Shown: positions 24,494 to 33,752, counted from the first letter of the stretch. The stretch is DNA of 64,000 nt from Palsa-504 sp963844625 (GCA_963844625.1 CAWJPF010000035.1:434001-498000), one strand, 5' to 3'. Notes: generated by a model from the sequence alone, not told the origin. Made by a program: numbers and translations.

Positions 24494-26821
24494 TCACGTC
24501 CTCGTGATGTGCTCGGGGCGGACCGGTACCCGGGTCAGGTCCAGGCCGGTGGCGGCGCGGATGGCGGCGACCACGGCGGGCGTCGATGAGATGGTCGGCG
24601 GTTCCCCGACCCCGCGCAGGCCATACGGGGCGTGCGGGTCCGCGAGCTCGAGCACGTCGAGCCGCACCGGCGGCATGTCGAGGATGGTAGGGATCAGGTA
24701 GTCGGTGAACGAAGGGTTCCTGACCACGCCGTCCGTCAGCTGGATCTCCTCCATCACGGCGAGGCCAAGGCCCTGGGCGATGCCGCCGTGGATCTGGCCC
24801 TGGACGGCCTGCGGGTTCATGGCCTTGCCGACATCCTGGGCGGTGGCGATCTCCACCACCTTGACCAGGCCGAGTTCGGTGTCCACGTCCACGACCGCCC
24901 GATGTGCGGCGAACGCGTACTGCACGTGCGCGTGGCCCTGCCCGGTCTCCGGATCCAGCGCACCAGTGGGCCGGTGGCGCCAGGTGACCGTCTCCTCGGC
25001 CGGTTCGTCGAGCAGGTCGCCGAGCTCGGCGATGATATCCCCGGCGGCCGTAACGACCTTGCCGCCCGACAGGTGGAGCTCTCCTGCCGCGGCGGGGCCG
25101 CGGTCGCGGACGCGGCGCAGGACCCGCTCGCGCACCTGCTGGCAGGCAGCCCGCACCGCCCCGCCGGTCACGTAGGTCTGCCTGGACGCCGAGGAGGAAC
25201 CCGCGCTGCCGATCGAGGTGTCCGCGGGCAGGATCACTACCCGTTCGATGCCGAGTTCGGTCCTGGCGATCTGCCCCAGGACAGTCACCAGCCCCTGGCC
25301 GACCTCCGCGGCGGCGGTGTGCACCTGCGCGGTCGGCTCCCCGCCGGCCAGCTCAAGTGCGACCCGGGCGATGGAGAAGTCATCGAAGCCCTCGGAGAAG
25401 CAGACGTTCTTGATCCCGATCGCGTACCCGACGCCGCGCACGACGCCCTCGCCATGGGTGGTGTTGGACACGCCGCCGGGCAGAGTGCGCAGGTCACGTT
25501 CTGCGGATCCGGTCACCGGCGGCGCGGGCGGCAGCGGCCGGGACCGTACCAGGCGCAAGATCTCGGCCACCGGCGCCGCTGAGTCCACGACCTGGCCGGT
25601 AGGCATCACGGACCCCTCCCGCATGGCGTTCTTGATGCGCAGGTCCACGGGATCCAGGCCGAGCGCGGCGGCGAGCTTGTCCATTTGCGACTCGTAGGCG
25701 AAGCAGGCCTGGACGGCCCCGAACCCGCGCATCGCGCCGCACGGCGGGTTGTTCGTGTAGACGGCGGAGCAGTCCATGACGACGGCGGGTACCTCGTAGG
25801 GACCGATGCCGAGGGTAGCCGCGTTCGCGGCGACGGCCGGGGAGCTTGACGCGTACGCGCCGCCGTCGAGGACGATGTCGGCCTTGACGTAGACGAGCGT
25901 CCCGTCCGCCGTGCTGCCGTGCTCGTAACGGAGCGAGGCCGGGTGCCGGTGGACATGGCCGAAGAACGACTCATCCCGCGAGTACACCATCTTGACCGGC
26001 CGGCCGGTGTGCAGCGCGAGCATGCAGGCGTGGATCTGCATGGACAGGTCTTCCCGGGCGCCGAACGCCCCGCCGACGCCGGACAAGGTGATGCGCACCT
26101 TGTCTTCGGGCAGGCCGAGGCTGGCGGCCACCTGCCCGCGGTCCGCGTGCAGCCACTGGGTCGCCACGAACAGGTCGACGCCGCCGTCCTCGGCCGGTAC
26201 CGCCAGGCCGGACTCCGGGCCGAGGAACGCCTGGTCCTGCATGCCGACCTGGTACTCCCCGCGCACGACCACGTCCGCACCCGCCCGCGCGCGGTCCAGG
26301 TCACCCCGGCGGATCTGGACCCGCCGGACGAGGTTGCCGCCCGCGTGCAATGGCGGCGCGTCCGGTCCGAGGGCCGTGCATGCATCGGTCAGCGGTGGCA
26401 GGACCGCATAGCCGGCTTTGATCCTGGCGATCGCGCGGCGGGCCGTTTCCGGGTGGTCGGCCGCCACCAGCGCCACCGGCTCGCCCTGGTACCTGACCTG
26501 GTCGATGGCGAGCACCGGCTGGTCCTTGTGCTCGAGCCCGTAGGTCTTATGTCCGGGCACGTCGTCGTGGGTGAGGACGCCGGCCACCCCCGGCAGCGCC
26601 AGCGCCCCGGTGATGTCAAGGCCGGTGAGCCGGGCCCGGGGGTGCGGGCTGCGCAGGGTGGCGCCCCAGAGCATCCCGTCCAGCCACAGGTCCGAGGAGT
26701 AGGCGAACTCCCCGGTGACCTTCGGCCGGCCGTCGGGACGGGCGGGGCTGTCGCCGACCTGCCCGCCGTGGGCCGCCGTTCCCGTCCGGGTCGCGGTCCC
26801 GGAACCCGCCGGCCGGGTCAA
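24494..26821 (-). CDS. Xanthine dehydrogenase, molybdopterin-binding subunit
   Basis: A 775-aa molybdenum hydroxylase large subunit. It has SGVGGAFGAREDLSMQ and GAMRGFGAVQ (cofactor-binding loops), AAEVGQGLVTVLGQ, DVGKAMNPQAVQGQI and the catalytic Glu in LRGVGEPPTIS near the C-terminus. With the FAD and 2Fe-2S subunits it would oxidise hypoxanthine/xanthine to urate in the cytoplasm. The start is TTG overlapping the deaminase stop (TTGA). Substrate assignment comes from uricase and HIU hydrolase in the same operon; the sequence alone only shows the family. Confidence 0.9.
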   Translation of the reverse strand: MTRPAGSGTATRTGTAAHGGQVGDSPARPDGRPKVTGEFAYSSDLWLDGMLWGATLRSPHPRARLTGLDITGALALPGVAGVLTHDDVPGHKTYGLEHKDQPVLAIDQVRYQGEPVALVAADHPETARRAIARIKAGYAVLPPLTDACTALGPDAPPLHAGGNLVRRVQIRRGDLDRARAGADVVVRGEYQVGMQDQAFLGPESGLAVPAEDGGVDLFVATQWLHADRGQVAASLGLPEDKVRITLSGVGGAFGAREDLSMQIHACMLALHTGRPVKMVYSRDESFFGHVHRHPASLRYEHGSTADGTLVYVKADIVLDGGAYASSSPAVAANAATLGIGPYEVPAVVMDCSAVYTNNPPCGAMRGFGAVQACFAYESQMDKLAAALGLDPVDLRIKNAMREGSVMPTGQVVDSAAPVAEILRLVRSRPLPPAPPVTGSAERDLRTLPGGVSNTTHGEGVVRGVGYAIGIKNVCFSEGFDDFSIARVALELAGGEPTAQVHTAAAEVGQGLVTVLGQIARTELGIERVVILPADTSIGSAGSSSASRQTYVTGGAVRAACQQVRERVLRRVRDRGPAAAGELHLSGGKVVTAAGDIIAELGDLLDEPAEETVTWRHRPTGALDPETGQGHAHVQYAFAAHRAVVDVDTELGLVKVVEIATAQDVGKAMNPQAVQGQIHGGIAQGLGLAVMEEIQLTDGVVRNPSFTDYLIPTILDMPPVRLDVLELADPHAPYGLRGVGEPPTISSTPAVVAAIRAATGLDLTRVPVRPEHITRT

Positions 26822-28257
26822 CGGTACGCCCCCAGGCGCAGCCGGGCTGCCCGGACGTCGCGGACGGCCGCGGTTACGTCGACAGTGCGCAGTTCGCTGT
26901 GCTCGACGACCGGCATGCCGCCGACCAGAAGCAGCTCAAGCGGCGCGGGCGGCCCGAGGACGAGCGCGGCGACCGGGTCGCCGCCGGCCTGCTCGCCTTC
27001 AGGTCCCTGCGCGATCGCGTCGTGCGCGAGCGTGTCGACCCGCCACAGGGCGATGTCGGCGAGCAGGCCCGGCCGCAGGGCACCGACCTCGTCCGCCCGG
27101 CCCAGGCAGCGGGCGCCGCCGCGGGTTCCGAGCCACAGCGCCTGCCGCGGCGTCAGCGCGGCCGGGCCGTGGGCGTCCCTGACCCGGGCGGCCAGCAGCG
27201 CCTGCCGCACCTCCCCGGCCAGGGAGGTGCCCTCGCTCGAGGCCGCGCCGTCCACCCCGAGGCCGACGGGGACGCCGGCCCGCAGCAGCTGACGCACCGG
27301 CGCGATGCCCGCGCCGAGGCGCGCGTTCGAACTGGGGCAGTGCGCGACCGAGGTGCCCGTCGCAGCGAACCGTTTCACCGCGGCCTCGTCCAGCTGGACG
27401 CAGTGCGCCAGCCACACGTCCTCGCCGAGCCAGCCGAGGTCCTCCGCGTACTCGGCGGGGGTCCGGCCGAGGGTTTGCCGGCAGTACGCGTCTTCCTCGC
27501 GGGTCTCCGCCAGATGCGTGTGCATCCTGACGCCGAGCTGCCGGGCCAGCCCGGCCGTTTCGCGCATGAGCCGGGCGCTGACCGAGAACGGGGAGCACGG
27601 GGCTGCCGCCACCCGCACCATGGCCCCGGGGGAGGGGTCGTGGAAGCGCCGCACGGCCTCCTCGGTCGCGGCGAGCGCAGCGTCGGTGTCCTCCACGATC
27701 TCGTCGGGCGGCAGCCCCCCGGCGGACCGGCCGAGGTCCATCGAGCCGCGGCACGGATGGAACCGCAGGCCGACACGAGCCGCCGCGTCGATCTCCGCGG
27801 CTAGCGCGTCCCCGGCCTCGCTGTCTCTCCGCGGCGACCTGGCTCGTCCCCGCGGGAAGATGTAGTGGTGATCGGTACTGGTCGTGCAGCCGGACAGGGC
27901 TAGCCAGGCCAGGCCGGCCGTGGCCGCGGCGTGCACCTGCCCGGCGTCGATCCGGGCCCAGACCGGGTACAGCTCGGTAAGCCAGTCGAACAGCACGGAC
28001 TGCTGGGCCCGGCCCTGGGTCAGCCACTGGTACAGGTGATGGTGGGTATTGATCAGCCCGGGCGTGGCCAGGCAGCCGGTGCCGTCGACCAGCCGCGCCC
28101 CCGCGGGCACGTGCACGGCCGGTCCGGGGCCCACCGCGGTGATCCGCCCGCCGGCCCCCACGATGTGGCCGCTGCGGTGCTCGGTACCGCTGTCATCATC
28201 GGCCCGGCCATCCATCGTCGCGATCGCGCAGTTCTCGATCACGAACGCCGGCGTCAT
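26818..28257 (-). CDS. 8-oxoguanine deaminase (amidohydrolase)
   Basis: A 479-aa cytosine-deaminase-like amidohydrolase. Metal and catalytic residues: PGLINTHHHLYQWLTQ (His-x-His), MHTHLAETREED (His and Glu), AHCVQLDE (His) and GLGVDGAASSE (Asp). The INTHHHLYQ start and the CGTT-like STDHHYIFP block match the 8-oxoguanine deaminase group, which converts 8-oxoguanine to urate; related members act on chlorohydrolase or other aminopurine substrates. Embedded between xanthine dehydrogenase subunits with ATGA/TTGA overlaps, it supports a salvage-to-urate role. Confidence 0.82.
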   Translation of the reverse strand: MTPAFVIENCAIATMDGRADDDSGTEHRSGHIVGAGGRITAVGPGPAVHVPAGARLVDGTGCLATPGLINTHHHLYQWLTQGRAQQSVLFDWLTELYPVWARIDAGQVHAAATAGLAWLALSGCTTSTDHHYIFPRGRARSPRRDSEAGDALAAEIDAAARVGLRFHPCRGSMDLGRSAGGLPPDEIVEDTDAALAATEEAVRRFHDPSPGAMVRVAAAPCSPFSVSARLMRETAGLARQLGVRMHTHLAETREEDAYCRQTLGRTPAEYAEDLGWLGEDVWLAHCVQLDEAAVKRFAATGTSVAHCPSSNARLGAGIAPVRQLLRAGVPVGLGVDGAASSEGTSLAGEVRQALLAARVRDAHGPAALTPRQALWLGTRGGARCLGRADEVGALRPGLLADIALWRVDTLAHDAIAQGPEGEQAGGDPVAALVLGPPAPLELLLVGGMPVVEHSELRTVDVTAAVRDVRAARLRLGAYR

Positions 28258-28751
28258 CGCGCGTCCCCGGCCATGCGCGCGGCAGCCAGCCGCACGGCAT
28301 CCAGGATCTTCTCATACCCCGTGCACCGGCACAGGTTGCCGGCCAGCGCCTCCCGGATATCCGCGTCCGCGGGCACTCCGCCGGCCTGCCGCAGCAAATC
28401 ATGGGTCGCCATGATCAGCCCGGGCGTGCAGAAGCCGCACTGCACGGCGCCCGCATCGATGAACGCCTGCTGCACTGGGTGCAGCTCGTCTGCCGCGACC
28501 GGGATCTGGCGTCCGGCCAGTCCCTCGACGGTGACGACCTCGCGGTCCGCCGCCTGGCCGGCCGCGACCAGGCAGGCGCATACCGGCACGTCGTCGAGCA
28601 GGACCGTGCATGATCCGCATTCGCCTTGCTCGCATGCGTTCTTCGAGCCGGGGAGCGCGAGCCGCTCACGCAGCACGAATAGCAGGCTCTCACCCTCCCA
28701 CACGTCATCGGCGGTGGCCGGCTCGCCGTTGACTGTCATCGTCACCCGCAT
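28254..28751 (-). CDS. Xanthine dehydrogenase, 2Fe-2S subunit
   Basis: A 165-aa ferredoxin-like subunit with both iron-sulfur motifs: CEQGECGSCTVLLDDVPVC for the plant-type cluster, then CGFCTPG and CRCTGY for the helical second cluster. It passes electrons from the molybdenum site to FAD. Start ATG overlaps the FAD-subunit stop (TAATG) and the stop overlaps the deaminase ATG, showing strict coupling. Confidence 0.94.
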   Translation of the reverse strand: MRVTMTVNGEPATADDVWEGESLLFVLRERLALPGSKNACEQGECGSCTVLLDDVPVCACLVAAGQAADREVVTVEGLAGRQIPVAADELHPVQQAFIDAGAVQCGFCTPGLIMATHDLLRQAGGVPADADIREALAGNLCRCTGYEKILDAVRLAAARMAGDAR

Positions 28752-29647
28752 TATTGAGGCCCTCCCTTCGACTGGACCGAAGCCCAGGCCCAGGCCAGGG
28801 TGCGCCGGGCCAGCACGGACAGGGCGTGCCTGCGATAGGCGGCGGTGCCCCGCACGTCGTCGATCGGCCGCGCGGCCTGCGCCACCAGCTCGCCGAAGCG
28901 CTCGGTGACCGGCTCGGGCAGCCGCGCCAACGACTCCCAGAGCCCGCCTTCGGTCAGCGTCCCGGCCAGGAAGTCCTCGGCGGCCGTAGCGCGCAGCGGC
29001 GTCGGGCCCGCCGACCCGATTCCCGTCCCGACGCCGGGAAGGGAGCCGGGGCCAGGGCCGGGCGGCCGCAGGTCAAGCGCGAACGCGCAGACCGCGATCA
29101 CCATCGCGTTCCTAGTGCCGATCTTGGCGAACTGCTGGGGCCCGCGGGCAAGCGGGACGAGCACTGAGGTGATCAGCTCGTCGGCGGCCAGCGCGCTGCG
29201 CTTGGGGCCCAGGAAGAACTCCGCGGCCGGGATCGGCCGCGTCCCGCGTACCGACGAGGCCTCCACGATGGCCCCGGTGGCCAGCAGGACCGGATGGCAG
29301 TCGCCGGCTGGCGAGGCCGCGCCGAGGTTGCCGCCGATCGTGCCGCGGTTGCGGATCTGCGGGGAACCGACGGTCCTGGCGGCCAGGGCCAGGCCCGGCA
29401 GCAGGCCGCCGACTTCGGCGATGAGCCGGGTGTAGGTCAGGCAGGCCCCGAGGCGGACCTGTCCGTCGTCCTGTTCCCACGAGGTGAGCTCGGCGACCCG
29501 GGTCAGGTCGAGCAGCGCCTGCGGCCGCCGCGCGTCGAAGTTGATCTCCACCATGACGTCGGTGCCACCCGCGATGGGCACCGCGCCGGGTACCTCGGCC
29601 TTGGCCGCGATCGCGTCCGCCAGCGACCTGGGCTGCAGGAAGTCCAT
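28751..29647 (-). CDS. Xanthine dehydrogenase, FAD-binding subunit
   Basis: A 298-aa PCMH-type flavoprotein. VPIAGGTDVMVEINF is the pyrophosphate loop, SPQIRNRGTIGGNLGAASPAGDCHP the second flavin-binding stretch, and the C-terminal CO-dehydrogenase flavoprotein domain follows (AAYRRHALSVLARRTL). Small-to-medium lengths like this are normal for three-subunit enzymes. A Pro/Gly-rich insert (about residues 202-222) between the domains is unusual. It starts 6 nt after the uricase stop. Confidence 0.9.
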   Translation of the reverse strand: MDFLQPRSLADAIAAKAEVPGAVPIAGGTDVMVEINFDARRPQALLDLTRVAELTSWEQDDGQVRLGACLTYTRLIAEVGGLLPGLALAARTVGSPQIRNRGTIGGNLGAASPAGDCHPVLLATGAIVEASSVRGTRPIPAAEFFLGPKRSALAADELITSVLVPLARGPQQFAKIGTRNAMVIAVCAFALDLRPPGPGPGSLPGVGTGIGSAGPTPLRATAAEDFLAGTLTEGGLWESLARLPEPVTERFGELVAQAARPIDDVRGTAAYRRHALSVLARRTLAWAWASVQSKGGPQ

Positions 29648-29653
29648 CGGCCG

Positions 29654-30514
29654 CTACCAGGCTTTCCCCGGCGGCGGCGCGTCATCGCGAAGGATCGTGC
29701 CCTCGATGAGGCCGTAAGGCCGGTCGGAGGCATAGAACACCGAAGCGCCGTTCACCAGGCCGAACGGCGACATGTCGACCTCGAAATGGTGCTTGTTCGG
29801 CAGCGACAGCCTGATCTCGGCGAGCTCGGGCCTCCTTTCGAGCACGCGCTGGCCCATCGCGAACAGGGTCTGCTGCAGCGAGTAACTATGGGTCCCGGCG
29901 AACGCCTCGATCAACGCGTCCCGCGCGGCGCACCAGGACTCTCCCCACCCGGCGACAGTTACCGCAGTGGCGTGCCGCCACTGCGCGTTCACCGCGGTGG
30001 CGAGGATACGGTCGGTCGTCTCGGCCAGCGTGGTGTAGCGGTCCCTGGCGAACCCCCAGAACTCCGACCCGGCCGAGTTCAGCACGGTCAGGTCGTGCAG
30101 ACCGGAGACCACCCAGGAGTCGGTGCCGTCGTGGCTGACGGTCGCGGTCCGGATCTCCCGGCCCGACCGGGCGAAGGAATGGCCGCCGAGCCGCTCCCAC
30201 GGGTACTGCTCCACGGTGACCCGCGCGAAGGTAATCGCCGCCTGCGACGCGACGAAATGGCGGGCCAGCAACAGCGCGAAATCCTCGATCTCGCCGACAC
30301 CGTGCTCCTTGGCGAACGCGAACACGGTGTTCTTCTGCGCGTCGGTCGTCAGCACGGCCGAGTTGTCACCGGACAGGTGCGTCGCGGTCAGCTCACCGGA
30401 CAGCGCGACGCTGACGTTCAGGTCCCTGATGACGTGCGCGCTGTCGTCCCGGCTGACGTGCAGGAGGCGTATCTCCGCCTTACCGTACCGGTTAGGCCCG
30501 AGCATGATAGCCAT
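29654..30514 (-). CDS. pucL: Urate oxidase (uricase)
   Basis: A 286-aa cofactor-free uricase of the T-fold family. Recognisable elements are NRYGKAEIRLLHV near the start, the HLSGDNSAVLTTDAQKNTVFAFA catalytic loop with Thr-Asp and Asn, VVSGLHDLTVLNSAGSEFWGF and the LPNKHHFEVDMSPFG core near the end. The C-terminal peroxisomal signal of eukaryotic uricases is absent, as expected. It oxidises urate to 5-hydroxyisourate for the next enzyme. Three-nt gap to the HIU hydrolase gene. Confidence 0.95.
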   Translation of the reverse strand: MAIMLGPNRYGKAEIRLLHVSRDDSAHVIRDLNVSVALSGELTATHLSGDNSAVLTTDAQKNTVFAFAKEHGVGEIEDFALLLARHFVASQAAITFARVTVEQYPWERLGGHSFARSGREIRTATVSHDGTDSWVVSGLHDLTVLNSAGSEFWGFARDRYTTLAETTDRILATAVNAQWRHATAVTVAGWGESWCAARDALIEAFAGTHSYSLQQTLFAMGQRVLERRPELAEIRLSLPNKHHFEVDMSPFGLVNGASVFYASDRPYGLIEGTILRDDAPPPGKAW

Positions 30515-30517
30515 CAG

Positions 30518-30844
30518 TCAGCTTCCCCGGTAGGTAGAGTAGGCGAACGGGCTGAGCAGCAGCGGTACGTGGTAGTGCTCGCCCCGTACGGTCACCTCGA
30601 AGGTGATCGTGACCTCAGGGTAGAACGTGGCGGATCCGCGTGCCCGGAAGTAGGCACCGCTGGCGAAGGTGAGTCGGTAGACGCCGGGCTCCGGCCCGGC
30701 GGGCAACCGCAGCCGCCCGTCGGGGCCGGTCGCCCCCTCGCCCGCCGGCGCCCAGCCGTTCTCGCCGGCGCTTTCGAGCCGTACCTGGACGCTCGCCGCG
30801 GGCTGCCCGGTCGTCGCGTCGAGAACGTGGGTGGAAAGCGTCAT
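30518..30844 (-). CDS. pucM: 5-hydroxyisourate hydrolase
   Basis: A 108-aa transthyretin-like protein. The start STHVLDATTGQPAASVQVRL, the HYHVPLLLSPFAYSTYRGS end with the family-specific YRGS tetrapeptide, and the conserved His residues at the active site identify HIU hydrolase. It converts 5-hydroxyisourate to OHCU. The ATG overlaps the stop of the decarboxylase (ATGA). Confidence 0.96.
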   Translation of the reverse strand: MTLSTHVLDATTGQPAASVQVRLESAGENGWAPAGEGATGPDGRLRLPAGPEPGVYRLTFASGAYFRARGSATFYPEVTITFEVTVRGEHYHVPLLLSPFAYSTYRGS

Positions 30845-31350
30845 AGGCCCAGCAGCTTCGTCAGCCGCAGCTTGGTTATTTTCTGTAGCTCGGCACGCAC
30901 GACGGCCCGTTCGGCCTCATGATCATTTTTAAGTCTGGCCCGGAGCTGGTTCAGCATCTCCGGCCCGGAAAGGCCGCTGGCGCAGATCAGGAAGACGTGG
31001 CCGAAGCGTTCCTCGTACGCGGCGTTTCCTTCGGCTAGGTCCCGCCGGATCTGGTCGCTGGCCGCGGCGGCGCCCGACTGCTCGGCCGCCGACCATCCGG
31101 CGGCGGCCGTCCGGTCGCCGATCCGCGGGTGCGCGTTCATGCTCTCGACGATATCGTCCCAGCTCAACGCCGTGAATTCGGCGTCGACCGCGTGCTGGAG
31201 CGCGGCCGGGTCCCGGTAGGGGCGGCCGCCGGCGATCGCCTTGGCGAACCTGGCCGAGGCGCAGCAGGCCAGGACGTCCCGCGCGGCGGCTTCGGGCGCA
31301 GCCAAGTTGAAGGCGGCCAGCGTCGACGCCTCAGGACTCGAGTTCGCCAT
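30841..31350 (-). CDS. uraD: OHCU decarboxylase
   Basis: A 169-aa all-helical 2-oxo-4-hydroxy-4-carboxy-5-ureidoimidazoline decarboxylase, which yields S-allantoin. The catalytic His is in MNAHPRIGDR; FGHVFLICASG and a C-terminal LRARLKNDHEAE helix are also characteristic. ATG 31350 is the likely start; a longer in-frame opening (31362) has no better support. It is the first gene of the long minus-strand purine operon, divergent from pucR. Confidence 0.93.
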   Translation of the reverse strand: MANSSPEASTLAAFNLAAPEAAARDVLACCASARFAKAIAGGRPYRDPAALQHAVDAEFTALSWDDIVESMNAHPRIGDRTAAAGWSAAEQSGAAAASDQIRRDLAEGNAAYEERFGHVFLICASGLSGPEMLNQLRARLKNDHEAERAVVRAELQKITKLRLTKLLGL

Positions 31351-31497
31351 GCGAACATCCAATCAGCACCGGCGGAACACCTGGTAGCTGCCTATCGAAT
31401 GAATCGCCGGTAACCTGACGCCAGTCGTTTTGTAGCTTTCGCTAAACAAATGGCGGTTAGGGTGCGTGGGAACGCTTCATCGTCAGGAGGTGATTCC
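31351..31497. promoter_or_regulatory. Divergent control region between the purine operon and pucR
   Basis: About 150 bp separate the start of the decarboxylase gene from the pucR start. It is richer in A+T than its surroundings and contains TAGC-tttc-GCTA (31433-31444), a short inverted repeat. PucR-family regulators usually act on such divergent regions in response to allantoin or related signals; the exact site cannot be placed. Promoters for both directions must lie here. Confidence 0.6.
31485..31493 (+). promoter_or_regulatory. Full-length Shine-Dalgarno sequence setting the pucR start
   Basis: AGGAGGTGA is fully complementary to the 16S rRNA 3' end. Seven bases separate AGGAGG from TTG 31498, so this TTG, not the upstream ATG 31450, is the start. 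Such a perfect site in front of a weak TTG codon is uncommon. Confidence 0.8.
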
Positions 31498-33144
31498 TTG
31501 CGAGTACGGGACCTGCTGGACGTGCCTGATCTAGGGCTGCGCCTGCTGACCAGCCTCGCCGACCTGGACCGCGTGATCAAGCACGTGTACACCACCGACT
31601 TGCCCGATCCCAGCCGCTACCTGACTCCGGGCGACCTGGTGCTGACCGGCATGATCTGGTGCCGGGAGCCCGGTGACGCCGAGCGGTTCGTGACGGCCCT
31701 GGTCAAGGCGGGAGCCGGCGTGCTCGGCGCCGGCGAGGCCCTCGGTCAGGTGCCGTCCGAGGTGATCCAGGCGTGCGGGCGGCACGGCGTCACCTTGCTT
31801 GCCGTGCCGGCCGAGACATCGTTTGCCGCGGTCACCGAGGAGGTGGGGCGGCGGCTGAACGGTGACCGGGCGACCGCCATGACCCGGGTGCTCGGGCGGC
31901 GCAGGCTGCTGCTTTCCGCGGTGGCCGAGGGGGCTGGCCTGGATGCGATGTTCCGCCTGATGGGCCGTGAGATCGGAACCGAATGCTGGCTGCTGACCGG
32001 AACGGGCCGGGTCGTGGGCGGGACGGGAGGGTCCCTGTCCCGGCCGCTGGCGCTCCGGCTGGCCCGCGAGTACCTGAAGGCGGACCGGCTGCCGGGCGTG
32101 GCCGAGGCTGCCCGGGCGGTCGCGGGCACGCATGAGCAGCCGGGGGAGTACTCGCTGTTCGGCGTGGGGGGCGAGCCGCGGGTCAGCAGCTGGTTCCTCG
32201 CTTGCGCTGGGCGCGAGCAAGACTGGCCGCACGAACTGCGGGAATCCGTCGCGGAGCTCGCCGCGGACGTAGCGCTCGAGCGGGCCAGGCTGGATGCCGG
32301 GCATACCGGGGACCGCAGGCTGGCCGAGGCGATCGTCGCCATGCTCGCCGCCGGGGGAGGCGAGGGAGTCGCCCCCGTCGAGATCGCCTCCCTGATGCGG
32401 GCGGTCGGGCTGCCTCCCGACGGCCGCTACCTCGTCGCGGCGATGGGCGCGGAAGCGGACCGGGTGGCCGGACCGAACACCGATCGCTGGCGTTTTGACC
32501 TGGCGGAGGAACTGGCCGCGCCGCTCGCGGACGGCACGCTGGTCGCACCGCTCGGCGAGGAGATCATCTTGATCGTCCCGCTGCCGTTCCGCGCCGGAGC
32601 CGAGCCAGATTCAGGGGGCAGTGATCCGGAGGACGGGGCTTCGCCGTCCGCCCACGTCTTCGCGGCCCGGCTGCGTGACGCGCAGCCGGTGCTGGAGTCT
32701 GAACGCTCCCGGCTGAAGCTCAGCGTGGGCATCAGTGCGCCCGCCGAGGGAGTAGCTGCACTGTCCGGGGCGCTGCACGAGGCCGGCAGCGCGCGGCGGC
32801 TGGCCGCACTGCGCGGTACCACGGCTATCTCCGTCGTGACCAGCGACGAGGTGGCCTCCCATGAGCTCTTGCTGGCCACCGTACCCGGCAGCGTGCTGCG
32901 GTCGTTCCGCCAGCGCATGCTCGGTCCCCTGATCTCCTATGACGAGCGGCACCGGGCCGAGCTGCTGCCCACGCTGCGAGAGTTCCTGGCCTGCTCTGGC
33001 TCGTGGAATAACTGCGCGGCCAAGATGTACGTCCATGTCAACACCGTGCGTTACCGCATCCGGCGGATCGAGGATCTCACCGGACGTGACCTGTCCTCGC
33101 TCGACAACCAGGTGGACTTCTTCCTGGCCCTCCGCATTCCCTAG
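31498..33144 (+). CDS. pucR: PucR-family transcriptional regulator
   Basis: A 548-aa activator with the usual PucR order: N-terminal purine-catabolism domain (residues 1-125, RVRDLLDVPDLGLRLLTS, LTPGDLVLTGMIW), a central GGDEF-like CdaR region, and a C-terminal PucR helix-turn-helix (about 490-545, VHVNTVRYRIRRIEDLTGRD). It is divergent from the purine operon and likely its activator. A Pro/Ser/Asp-rich linker sits around residue 365. The start TTG 31498 is fixed by the strong ribosome-binding site. Confidence 0.9.
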   Translation: MRVRDLLDVPDLGLRLLTSLADLDRVIKHVYTTDLPDPSRYLTPGDLVLTGMIWCREPGDAERFVTALVKAGAGVLGAGEALGQVPSEVIQACGRHGVTLLAVPAETSFAAVTEEVGRRLNGDRATAMTRVLGRRRLLLSAVAEGAGLDAMFRLMGREIGTECWLLTGTGRVVGGTGGSLSRPLALRLAREYLKADRLPGVAEAARAVAGTHEQPGEYSLFGVGGEPRVSSWFLACAGREQDWPHELRESVAELAADVALERARLDAGHTGDRRLAEAIVAMLAAGGGEGVAPVEIASLMRAVGLPPDGRYLVAAMGAEADRVAGPNTDRWRFDLAEELAAPLADGTLVAPLGEEIILIVPLPFRAGAEPDSGGSDPEDGASPSAHVFAARLRDAQPVLESERSRLKLSVGISAPAEGVAALSGALHEAGSARRLAALRGTTAISVVTSDEVASHELLLATVPGSVLRSFRQRMLGPLISYDERHRAELLPTLREFLACSGSWNNCAAKMYVHVNTVRYRIRRIEDLTGRDLSSLDNQVDFFLALRIP

Positions 33145-33173
33145 GTTGTCCGGCATTCGCTAGCTTTGTCCGG

Positions 33174-33740
33174 GTGACAGTGATCCGGTCCGGCTCCGCG
33201 GCGGACGCGGCGCAGGTCGCGTGGGTACAGCGGGAAGGCTGGCTCGCGGCCTACGAGGGCATCATCGCGCACGAGATCATCGAACGGGTCACCGCGCCCG
33301 ATGACGGCGCGCGCGTCCGGCAGACGTTCAGGACGCGGCCGTGGCAGCGCATGATCGTCGCGGTGGCCGAGGCGAGCGTCGTCGGCTACGCGTCTTTCGG
33401 GCTTGAAGTAGACGTGCAGGGCGCGCCCTGGCCCCACCCGCCGACCCGGGCCGGCGAGCAAGGCCGGGTCGCCGAACTCTACGCGCTCTACGTCCATCCC
33501 TCGTGGTGGTCGACCGGCACCGGGCGAGCGCTGATGGACGAGGTCCTCGCCCGGACCTCCAGGGACGGGTATCAGCGCATCACGCTGTGGGTCCTGCGGG
33601 ACAATGCCCGGGCCAGCAGGTTCTACGAACGGGCCGGATTCGCGCCTGACGGCGCCAGCCACGTGCTCGATGGCCTGGGAGGCGTCACGGAAGTCCGCTA
33701 CCTGCGTGCCCTGAAGTCCCTCGAAGCCTCGCGCGGATAG
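33174..33740 (+). CDS. GNAT-family N-acetyltransferase
   Basis: A 188-aa GNAT protein: VAELYALYVHPSWWSTGTGRALMDEVL is motif A with the acetyl-CoA pyrophosphate loop, and LWVLRDNARASRFYERAGF is motif B, giving the common RimI-like layout. The acceptor substrate is unknown. GTG 33174 follows pucR by 29 nt, so it may be read from the pucR promoter. Confidence 0.88.
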   Translation: MTVIRSGSAADAAQVAWVQREGWLAAYEGIIAHEIIERVTAPDDGARVRQTFRTRPWQRMIVAVAEASVVGYASFGLEVDVQGAPWPHPPTRAGEQGRVAELYALYVHPSWWSTGTGRALMDEVLARTSRDGYQRITLWVLRDNARASRFYERAGFAPDGASHVLDGLGGVTEVRYLRALKSLEASRG

Positions 33741-33752
33741 CCTCTCTACTAG

